Positions 22,302 through 32,700 of a DNA stretch of 64,000 nucleotides are shown here, one piece after another. Below the pieces are notes generated by a model that did not search any database, was not told the DNA's origin, and saw only the letters and a list, made by a program, of their open reading frames with translations. This DNA is from Cyathus striatus (taxonomy: Eukaryota; Basidiomycota; Agaricomycetes; Agaricales; Nidulariaceae), in assembly GCA_025738555.1 (NCBI GenBank), contig JAOVFP010000008.1:3596001-3660000 (forward strand), read 5' to 3'. Position 1 is the stretch's first letter; each line of letters opens with the position of its first letter. The position numbers and the translations under genes were made by a program.

Positions 22302-24741
22302 CTACGACCAGAACGACAACAGACTCTTTATCGCTCCTAGAACGGTACGTGGCCTTGATGAGCGGTCTTCAACGAGAGAATCATCGAGGGCGGAAAGTTT
22401 CGAGACATTGGAAACGTTGCGAGCTTGAGATGCCGGCTTCCTCGCGTGTCGCGAAGAAGTTTCAGGAGTACAGGGACTAGTGTTCTCCTTATCCTCGTGT
22501 CGACTCTTCTTCTTTTTTGGCTTCTGAGAACCGACATCTTGTACACGTCGTTCAGACGTATCGGCCACGAGCTTCAAACTGCGAGAAGCCGAGGTAGAAG
22601 ATTTTGTACGATCCACGGAGGATGGAACGTCCGAACGACGACGCTTGGTCTTCCCTTGAGTCGCCAGAGAGTCACTGGAAAGAGTGCATTCCTCTTCATC
22701 CCTACACCGCTTCTGACCTTTTGAAGGGAAACGAGGCTCAGGCGTGCGGACAAGGGTGAGCGTGGATGATGTCGAGGATGAACGAGACGGTGGAGAGGGT
22801 GGGTTGGACGATAAGCAAATATGTCTCGAAGTTGAGACTTGCTGTTCTATATCAGCCACAATGGTGGACGTGGAGGGGACGAGTGGAGAAAGATCTTGCG
22901 CATAGGAACCCTCCGAAAGGACAGCAGAACACGTCCTCCTTCGCTTTGTCGGACGATCTGTCGGAATAACTTCGTCATCGTCTCTACGACGCTTAATTCC
23001 CCGAGGAAGCAACTCGGTATTGGTCTGCACGAGTGTGAGGATGCTTGGTGCGTGCGGTGGGTGTAGAGCGAGAGGTGAGGTAGTCTCGGCGCCGGGTGGT
23101 GTTGAAGTTGAGACTGCACTGTTCAAAGAGTCCTCCTTGGCATCAGCGTCTCTCTCGTTCGATGCTTCGACATTGGCACGCTCGTCATCACCTTGACGCT
23201 GTACAAAGATCGGATTATATTAGTCGCAAATTAGCCGTAAACAAAACTAAATGAATTCATACCTTTGTTGTGGTCACACCCGAATCACACCCGGACGACA
23301 TGGTTCTCAACTTCCACTCGCGAATGTCGACGTCGAACCAGTTGCTGTAGCTTTCAGCTGCCCTCGGTTCCAAGGGCGGCACAGCTGGTATCCCAGGAAC
23401 GGGATATGATGAACCAGCATGGGAAGATCCAGCGGAAGAGTGGTATTCATCATTATTTGTTTCTAGCAGGATCGGTTGAATAGCAGCAGAATAGTGTTCA
23501 TTATTTGGAATTTCCGAAGCAGCAGAAAACATGTTTTCGTTTTGTTGAAAATCGGATCGTAGCGATCCGTGTTGTTCGTAGACATGAGAAGAAGAAGAAG
23601 CAAGATAAACAGCAGAAGAATGATTGTTCAAAGCAACGGGAGGAAACGAGTCTTGAAGGATAACAGGAAGCAGGGAAGCAGGGGCATTCTGAAAGCTACA
23701 GGCATTTTCATCTAAAGAGCTATGTTGGGTATTGGACTTGAACGTTGGACAAGAAAACAATTCGATTGAAGCATTGGAACCAGCAATAGAATGAGCAAGT
23801 AAAATCGGATTGAAGACGGGAGGAAGACAGTTGGCGACGAGCTCTGAATCCTCACCAGACAAGGATGATCCCGATGATGGTTCGACCTGAGGAGCGGACA
23901 AGTTTGTTCCTGCTGAAACACCGCTAGCCTCAGGATCAGCCGACTGATCCTCCATGGCATCAAAGTACTCATCATCGTCATCGTCGTCGTCAGGCTGAGT
24001 GGGTATGGACGGCTGACTGAGTGCGGACTGACTGGGTATGGGCTGGCTGAGGACTGATGGTTGACTGGTTGCAGAGGACAGCGTAGGCAATTGTACCGCT
24101 TGTATAGTAATCGGAACCGGCACCGTATCCAAGAAGTCGTCGGTCTGTTCCTCGAGACTCCGGGCTCGAAGCGTTGCCATCATGAATGAACTAAGGGAAT
24201 CGCCAATGGTGTCCTCTGGCTCGTCCTCATCTTCATCTTCATCCTCGTCTTCATCCGCGGTGTCACGGCCTTTATCCTCTTCATCGTCCTCGGGGTCCAC
24301 GTCAATAACCACCCGTCGGGCGGGCTCAGCTGCAGATCCAGAGGGGAGTGGAACGAGAGGAAGAGGTGGTATAACAGATCCAAGACGCGCCGAAGTCCCT
24401 TGGTCCCGGTAGCTCGTAAACACAGTCGGTACGAAATCCTCGAAAAAATCGGAGGCAAGACGATGCGCCTTTGTCGGCCGCCAATCTATTCGGTAAGGGT
24501 TATAAGGAATAGAAAGAAAGAAAGAAAGAAATTGCTTACAGGGCGAGCGTTGAGTCACAGCAGCGGATTGTACCGTATCGTAATCTGCATTTTCTATTGC
24601 CCCACCGCGGATAGACTCTACTAGGAACCTCGTGGAGCTACTGCTGTGATTTCTGGAAGGCCGCTTGCCAGCACGGGTGGATTTTGAAGAGGGTGCAGAC
24701 TTTGAGGAGCTGGGCTTTGCAAATGATCTTTCGTGCTTCAT
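22302..24741 (-). CDS. Family copy C: unrecognised KEN-box, NLS-rich protein, 773 aa
   Basis: Exons 24540-24741, 23263-24485 and 22302-23198, introns 54 and 64 nt, join into an intact frame of 773 residues. It begins MKHERSFAKPSSSKSAPSSK. In order it shows SSSTRFLVESIRGGA, WRPTKAHRLASDFFEDFVPT, an acidic stretch (EDEDEDEDEPED), short QPSxxSQP repeats, DDDDDDD, YSNWFDVDIREWK, LLPRGIKRRRDDDEVIPTDR with PTKRRR, GQKRCRDEEE, KTKRRRSDV, KKKSRHEDKEN (KEN at 712-714) and RTVLGAIKSLLSFW. No known domain. Intron 1 is 54 nt with no stop in frame, so its retention would keep the frame open. This is the intact partner of pseudogene B. A nuclear role is inferred from the repeated basic clusters. Confidence 0.75.
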
Positions 24742-25324
24742 GTTGAACAGGCAAATAAATCGTCGAGAAGGAAGCAGAAGCAGCAAGCAGCAAGTAGAAG
24801 CAGCAAAGACGAAAAAGAGCTTAAACTTGAAACTGCGGCTGACACTAAGGAGCTGCCGACGAGTAAAGAGCGCACAGAGGATCGAGATGGGTGGTGTTGT
24901 GGTTACGATTCGATAAAGCAAGGGTGTTGAAGCGACTGGAGATACTGGAAATGCTGGAAATACCTGGAGAGTGAAGATGCTAGACGCGAAGATGGAGGAT
25001 GAAGTGGAAGGATGAAAGTGAATGTTGGAATTCCGAATTTGCGGAAGATGTCGTCGCTGAGTTTGGTTATGTAATCGTTGGTCTGGACTGGGCCTTCGAC
25101 ACACCTTCGACAACAACCTCTAAACTAACTAGTAGCTGTCCATGCTCAATGCAATTCATAAAATACATAGAATATATATATGTTAAATAATTGGTAGATG
25201 TTGAAAATTTTGACCCTAGCTTTCCCTCTTCATAAGTATTTTTAATTGATAATTAAGTTCGTAGAACTGGTAGTGAACATAAGTATACGATTTAGAACGC
25301 ATGTAGAATATATATTCCATTATA

Positions 25325-28120
25325 CTACACTTCTTGTGCCACTGTATTTTCAAATGGTTTTCGAGTTCTTCCCAGACCAGGCAATCGCAACATTTGAATA
25401 TGTCGCCTAAATCCTAAACTTTTCTTTGAACGCCCTGAATGCTTGCTGTGCACAGACAACGCATCACTATTATTGTTATCTTCGGAAATCTCATGAGCTG
25501 GGTGATGCCCCCTCCCAACCCAGAGACATAGATATGTCAGAATTGCAAATACCAGCCAAGCTAAGCCAGTTAGAATGCGTGTCGATATATTGGCATCTGC
25601 CATACACATCCATGCAATGGAAATCAGGAAGAATATTACACTGCAACTGCAATTAATTTGTGAATGAATCAAATTTTAAATTATACTTGCCCCCACACCC
25701 ATAGTAAGCAGGGTAAACTATATACGATAGACAGAATTTCAAGTCCAGACCCTAGATGTGCTTGCTGTGTTAAAAATTTATTCTATTGCAGAAAAACTTA
25801 TAAATTAGCACGTCATTAGTACCATTGCATGTTGAACACACACCGCGTCCCGTGCACTACTGTCCTCTTGTCGATTGATTTGAACAAGGATCAAACCGAG
25901 AACAATACTGCCGATGCTAGCGATTGTCGAAAGATAACTTGACACTTGACCAGGTGACCTATACGGATGATTGTTTTGATCAATAGTTTGGATGGCGAGG
26001 AAGGAAATATTGGTGGTGAGCAGTACAGTTGACTGATTCAACAAACTATATTAGCATTGGCATGTCATGCATGAGAAATTCACACTGCTTACATACAAAA
26101 TGAAATCGTTCCATTCACTTATCAACTTTCTAGTGGCCTGGATCCAAATTTGATCATACATAACATGATCCACCAGTATCTTTTCTAATCTCTGTAGATG
26201 GACTTCAGGCATGGAAAATATAAAAAGGAAGATTATTTTCATCAGCGTTGACCGTTCCTTCACAACGGCATGTGCGGAAGCTTCCCTGCTTAGACGAACA
26301 GCGGGTTGTCCGTGCCAGTGAAGAAAGCGGCCGTGATTAAATCCCCACATAAACCTGCCTACATAAGGGGTCAGCACATAATCTATGGGGATAGTATCGA
26401 ATATGATGCCTACTTAACATGTTAATGGAACCTCCATATAATGTCTCCATGTTTTCTGACATAAATGTTAGATTTAATAACACCCCAATATTAAAAGCAC
26501 CAATAACCCACGTTCCATGCTACTTATTACACCTAGCAACTTATGGAGGTCTTCATTACTATAGGTCATAGTTGAAGATGGACAAGTTATGGTATCTGTA
26601 GTGGAAGAGTATTGAAATCGAGCATGGAAAAGCTGGGCAGTCAACGAGAAGTAAATGATATACCTCCAATCCCATTTATTATTAAATCACGTAGTTCGCC
26701 AACAATTTCTTCTCGGATTGCCAATGAACTTGGAAATAAGAAAACATGCCACCCAGAGATATTTTTAACACCTGAAATCATACTGATAAGCATACTTACC
26801 AATATTCGGCCTCAACAAGATGTCGAAAATGACTCAGAGACGATGCCCCTTGAACGTCATACCATGATGGGAAATCAGATGTTTTCAACTTGTCAAGGAA
26901 GAATATAGTTCTGCTTCTATGGTCTGCAAAATAATAGTGTAGTTGATTGTCAATGAGATCGAGAACAAGGTCCACCATAGGAGACAGTACAATAGAATTT
27001 GTGTCCAAAAATTGGTATATTTGATCAATGCTTTTATTGACCACGAGAAGAATTATGTCGTTATACAGGTTTGCATCTGTGTATACGCGCTAAAATAATA
27101 ATTGTTAGAACAATGTGCAGTGATTAACATGAAAAGGATTTATACAACACCTTTTCTGTGTCGCAGAAATAGAGTACACCTTCAGGATGAAGATACGATG
27201 TCCAACCCAGAGGGTCGGGCTGTCTTTAAAACGTCTTTAGTACTTAATATTATCCTGATTTTATCAGCGACTTACGAAAAGCATGTTTGCAAAGGTTCTA
27301 ATTCAATCTCGATAGAGTCAGTCTCGGGCCTAAACATTAGTACTTTAGTACCGACACAGTAGGAAGTGTTAATACACACGCACATTCTCACATTCCGATT
27401 ATAGCGTTGATGATTATAAGGAACCAGAGGAACAAATCTCTTGAGCCGCTCCCCAAGGCCAGTTGTCAACTTCTTGGGCATCCCCTGGGGTCCTTCAATC
27501 GACGGTAGCGGAAGTACCACGGAGTGACGAAAAGGAAGCCCCGAGAAAGATGGAGTCGGTAGCGCCTCCCAATTCGGAACAGTGAGACTAACTACATCTG
27601 AGAATGAAAATTCCGTATCATCGAAACTTCTTTGCGGACCTGGTACTTGAAGGGTGTCTGAGTTCAATGGTTGCATGGGAATCGCAGGGTCTGAAATGCT
27701 AAAGGCACGATTGAAGTTTTGGTGGTGGGGGGTGCTGTCTTCTATTGGCGTTTCTGTGTAGGATGAACACGGGTGCTCAGAAAACGCGATGATGGGATCA
27801 GAAAGGGAGATGGTATCCAGGTTGTAACGTGGTGTGGTGCAACTTTTATTATGATGGAGAGTTATAGTTGTGTTACTTTGAGTGTCATGCTGCGTACTCG
27901 TGCCAGTATCCTCTGCCGCGCGACTTGGAGTCAATGGCGGATTAGGTGTCGGGTTTCTTTTACTGTGTTCATTACAGTGTTTACACCCTCTCGGTCGTAG
28001 GAGGAGTGAACAGAAATAGAATAACCATCTGGCGAGCTTCCACAACAGCGATTTAGATGTGAAAGCTGTTTTTCGAAAAGCAAGCCATAGGTTTCGTACA
28101 ACGCAGCTAGCAAAATTCAT
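25325..28120 (-). CDS. Multi-pass membrane protein with WW-like module, 717 aa
   Basis: Ten exons: 27384-28120, 27276-27329, 27151-27223, 26800-27089, 26664-26728, 26512-26595, 26093-26358, 25844-26032, 25691-25764 and 25325-25646. All phases agree and give 717 residues. A polar N-terminal half is followed by a WW-like block (GWTSYLHPEGVLYF, then KRVYTDANLY) near residues 266-295. The C-terminal third has about four helices (FILYSTVLLTTNISFLAIQ; YLSTIASIGSIVLGLILVQI; LEILSIVYSLPCLLWVWG running into VIFFLISIAW; and ILTGLAWLVFAILTYLCLW). I know this arrangement as a common uncharacterised Agaricomycete family. Intron 9 has a GC donor. The 71-nt intron 4 (26729-26799) contains sequence that looks coding (WHVFLFP), so exon 5 may have been longer. 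Confidence 0.7.
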
Positions 28121-28397
28121 TTGCGATCTTCTGTGATAACGGCGGTGAAGGTTCGTGAATAAGAACTACTAGGCTTGTCATCAACCGATCTATGTGATGC
28201 ATCACGAGGGTTTAAATCTAGTCTATAGATAATCCGGGTCCCCGGGGGAGCTGCGCAAAAAATAGCAGTAGAGAAGCTCAACGACTCGTGGGAGGCAGTG
28301 GTGGGAACTACAATAATTTTTACATAAAAGTGAAACGACTCTTTGAAGGACGAGGTAATAAACGTCTCAGAGTCCGCCGACAGTGCAAAGAACAGTC

Positions 28398-29273
28398 TTA
28401 CAATCTTGTGTTGCAGTATGGGCACTGCAGTGGGGGTTCTGGTGGCTCGTACCAGTGTTTCCGTCCCCAACTATCACGGTACTGGATCATCGAGTTAGAC
28501 GATTTACTGGCACACCTGTGTTCCATACAAAAATTGCATATATCAGGCGCTAATCGATAATTGTACCGTTCCAGAAGCGGAGGACGATACCATGTCTCAA
28601 TTTCGTCAAATTCAGCTTTAAACAGCGCATCGTTGGGCGGTAAACACACGTCGATGATTTTCCACCTTTGATGATGTTTGAGCAGCTCTTCGAGTAATTT
28701 TCCCCCTTCGAAGCGGCATAGTGGATTTACTTCGGTGATTTTTACGGTGAGTGGTAGGTTCCCTGATCTATGGAGCCACTTTTTCAGATTTAACGCTGCT
28801 TCGGCGTAGAGGTGTTCTAGATTTTCGGGGGTGATCATGTCTCGTGGGAAAATTATATCGACCCAGACGGTATCCCATAACTTTGGTATGTGGTAGATGA
28901 TATCGTGCCAGAAACGACATACTTGGCTGAGATTACCGGGGGACAGTAATTGTCGCGCTCTTCTTTGGAGTAGTTGTTTAGTGTTGCGGAGGGAAGAATC
29001 CTCTTGGGCAGGTGCGTTCGTTGCGTTGATTACTTCTGTTTTGTACTCTTTGCATACTAGGTCAAATATTTGCATGAGGAGTTCGACGGGGAGTTGGTTG
29101 ATGGGGCATGTGGAGGGAGGGAGATAGTATAGAGCTAAAGCATTAGGAGAGAAATGTTGTTTCCCCCTAGATTTTCGTTTTGAAAATTTGCCAGAATTTC
29201 CACTAAATGATAATTTGGTTGATGTGGTAGGGATAACATTACGAGGCAACCGAGCCGTGAAGTAATTTGGCAT
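28398..29273 (-). CDS. Short F-box protein with Cys-pair tail, 291 aa
   Basis: A single open frame from ATG at 29273. Residues about 50-130 hold an F-box-like segment: LPVELLMQIFDLVCKEYKTE, then PGNLSQVCRFWHDIIYHIPK and LWDTVWVDI. It is clearly related to the protein at 9060-10925. Instead of a long leucine-rich region, it ends within about 45 residues containing CNFC and CPYC pairs that could bind zinc. A GTAAGA donor overlaps the stop region (AGATT|GTAAGA near 28400), so a further exon is possible, but I could not trace one. Probable substrate receptor of an SCF-type ubiquitin ligase. Confidence 0.65.
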   Translation of the reverse strand: MPNYFTARLPRNVIPTTSTKLSFSGNSGKFSKRKSRGKQHFSPNALALYYLPPSTCPINQLPVELLMQIFDLVCKEYKTEVINATNAPAQEDSSLRNTKQLLQRRARQLLSPGNLSQVCRFWHDIIYHIPKLWDTVWVDIIFPRDMITPENLEHLYAEAALNLKKWLHRSGNLPLTVKITEVNPLCRFEGGKLLEELLKHHQRWKIIDVCLPPNDALFKAEFDEIETWYRPPLLERYNYRLAPDICNFCMEHRCASKSSNSMIQYRDSWGRKHWYEPPEPPLQCPYCNTRL

Positions 29274-29739
29274 GATGAAAGTTGGGGAGGGCGGAATTCC
29301 TGTACAGGTTAAGTATAGGATTAAATGTGACTCTGTTGAATAGGCCTTGAAATTGAATGCATCGACCTGTCACACTGAATAAGTACCCATTTAGCTGCTT
29401 AAAATAAGAGGATTATTGTAGAATAAACTCCAGAGAAACAGAAAAGTTGTGAAAGAGAACGGAACGAGTGAAGTTACTAAAATTTCCGATGACGAAAGTT
29501 GAAACCCAACATTAAATTTTCACGTGTGGTTGTTGTAGATAAGATAAGATAAACAGGGCGCATGTTCGCACACGAAAACACGAGGCATGTCGCACGCGCC
29601 AGGCGCCTGTTGTGGCGCCGCCATCACTCTTGCTCTCGCTCCCATCGTCTGTGCTGCTCATCCATCTACTATACCTATGACACTCACAGTCAGATATCAT
29701 TGTAACATTATCCAAAATTGATAACAACAACAACGCAGC

Positions 29740-32700
29740 ATGAGCTCCCCACCACGCCCAGCGCCTGCCACCACCACCTCCTCGACAAGCGACAGCACGC
29801 CCATCTACACGCCGACGCCAATCCACGCTCCGCCTGCAGGAAGATACCTACGGCGCCAATCATGGGCGCCTTCTCCCGCTCCATCTGCTTCTTCCATGGC
29901 CAGCAGTCGTCATGTCCCTGATTCTTCCTCCTCCTCTGCCCACACCCACCAGCACATTGCCTCTTCCTCCTCCTCCCATTCGCATTCCCAGAATTTGCAC
30001 CTGCACCTGCACACACACTCGAACCCTGTTTTCTCGTTTACGGAGATGTATGATTCTAGGATGCCGCTGCCTTTGCCTGGGAAGAGGGGGTCGAGTACCA
30101 GGACGAGGAGTGGATCTCGTGGGGCGTGGAGGTATCGCGGGGATGATATGTCGTTTAGTCCTATTAGTCCTGTCATGTCGAGAAGTATCACGCTGAGTAC
30201 GCTCCCGTCGACGGGGTTGGCGCTGCAGCGGCGACACGGGGGAGGTGATGTTGAGAGGGCCAGGAAGAGGCGGAGGGTGGTGGATGAGAATCAGAGTTTT
30301 GGGTCCGTGGGGGGAGGGGAGCTGAAGGTGGGGTTTCAGCCTGCGTCGCCGGAGGACGCGAAGAACTTTAGGAGGAATATGCAGATTGACATGAAGGGGT
30401 TGGTTGGGGATGCTGTTGGGAATGTATGCCTCATTCTTTGCTATCTTAGGACTATGCTAACAGGATGGTTATGTAGATGAGTATAAGCCCAACGTCGAGA
30501 GATATTGTGCTTGCTGCGTACTTATCTTTCCTCCCTTACATTGATCGCAACTAATATGGTCTTATGTCTACAGGAGAAGGGGTTTATTTATAATAGACCT
30601 CGACTCTCCACTGGAGCTACCGAGGTTCTTACCGCAAGGCGGGACATGGGATGTAGCGGATGTGCAATGGAACCCACATCCTGCACGCGCGGAGTACATT
30701 GTCAGTACGAGTAGCGAGCGGATGTATGTCCCTTCCTCCCTCTCCATCCTTCCGTACCCTCCACTCCCTCCCTTCCACACCTCTATCCTCCTAGATCGCC
30801 TAAACTAACACACCCTCAGGCTAATATGGAATCTCCTCCTAGTAGGCAAAACCTCCATCGAACATATCCTGCGCGCGCACTACCGCGCAATCACAGATAT
30901 AAACTGGCACACCTCCGAATGCGACGTCGTAGCGTCTACCGGGCTTGATGCGTGGATCTGGGCTTGGGATTTACGTGTTGGTACTCGGGCAGAAGGGGGT
31001 GGCACGGTTGGCTCTGTGGGGACGATGGGTTCTGCAGGTGCCGGAGGGGAGGGGGGGACAAGTGAGAATGGGGCTGGTGGGGGCACAATTCGCAAGCCTG
31101 TATTCGGGCTTAGTGCGTTTCGAGCTGGGGGGACACAGGTGAAGTGGAATAGGCAGGATGCGAATGTGCTTGCTAGCAGTCATGCTGATGAGGTGTTGAT
31201 TTGGGATCGTCGGGTATGTTCTCTTTTCTCGGTTCGTTGGACCTCGGAGATGACACTACTTTTATGATAGAAAGGATCGCTTCCACTTGCGAGAATCCGC
31301 GCACACACAGGGAAAATATATGGAATTGACTGGTCGCATACTCTCCGTAACGAAATTGTTACCTGCTCATTAGACCGGACGATCAAAGCATGGGATATCA
31401 ACCTCCTCTCTCAAGGCACGCCCACTTCGGACAGCTTTCTCTCCCGCTCGCACTCGTTCTGCAACTCGGATTACCCTGTCGATTCGTCCACTTATACGGA
31501 AACGCAGAGGCCGAAGGGGATTATAAGGACGACGTACCCTGTTTGGAGGGCGCGTAGTTTGCCTTTTGGACAGGGGGTGCTGAGCTTGCCGCAGAGAGGG
31601 GACACGACGCTGGAGATGTATGCGCAGGCGACACATTGTGTTCCGGGGCCTGAAGAAGAGTGTCATATGGTTCCTGTTGAGACGTTCCCGGGGCATACGG
31701 ATGTTGTTAAGGAGTTTGTGTGGAGACGCGGTGGGCGGGGTGAGTCTTTCTTCATTTCGTTAGATATAAGAATGAGGAGGCTGATGCTGGGATAGATGAC
31801 TTCCAGCTTATTACGTGGAGCAAGGATCGGACGTTGAGGTTCTGGCCTATTGAGAAAGAGATCATGTATAAAGTGGGGTATCATCCTGAATTCGCGCCTC
31901 CGCCTCCACTACCTGATTTTGGGAGAGCGCAAAGTCGATCGTTTAGGAATCCACCTGAGGGGACGGAGGTGCTTCCGGCACTTTCTGCGCCCGTGGGTAA
32001 TCGGGGTATTCTGGCGGAAGTGAGGGCAGCTCCCCCCCCGAGACCTTCTGGGATTGGTATTTCCCTTGGTGTTGGGGGGAAGGGACATGAGGGTGGGAAG
32101 GACTTGGTGGATTTGGAGGCGACGCCGAAAGTGCCTGTTGCGGTTCCGTCGGGGAAGCATGGGGAGACGATGAGTCGTGGTGGGACGGGGGCTTTTGGTG
32201 GAAAGAATATGGACCCACTTGCGTGGTTGAGTAATGTTAGGGAGGTTGGGGGTGGGAGTAGGAGAGGGAGCAGTAGCGGTGCTGGTACGAGTGGGAGTCG
32301 GTGTGCTAGTATTGTTCGGGAGGAGGTAGATGATGCCGGTTCTGGTGTGGGTGTGACTGGGGGGAGGAGTGAGAGTAGAGGACGGGAAGGGGAGGGGACG
32401 TTGCAGGATGAGATTACGAGTGTGTTGAATCGGTTGTCGGCTGTTTCAAAGATTAAGCTTGAGAAGGTTGGTTTTTTGTTTTTGTAAAGAAAGGAATGGC
32501 TAATTGAACGCCTCATAGCATGATCTTACGAAGAAACGGACTTGTACATTAGGATTACATGGACCATGGGGAGATACTTCCTCTGTTTTCATACGCATTA
32601 CATTCACCTTCCCCAGGGGGTACCCGAACGATCCAACTCCACCCGATGTCTCGCTTGAGCATAACCCGCTCATATCTATTCAAAAGCGCGCGTTTATGCT

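Larger units (their letters stand above)
21726..25206. repeat. Segmental duplication, right copy (contains C)
   Basis: Partner of 5203-8930. The duplicated part begins inside the first exon of the S10 remnant (the sequence encoding EDISRLSWY is shared with about 5203-5225) and ends about 120 nt from the 3' end of the membrane-protein gene at 25325. The left copy ends about 130 nt from the F-box gene at 9060. Confidence 0.75.

Noticed and set aside
29860..30237. Antisense frames over WDR59 exon 1 (and similar at 31881-32516)
   Set aside because: Shadows of the G/C-rich coding sequence on the other strand; the plus-strand protein is clearly WDR59.
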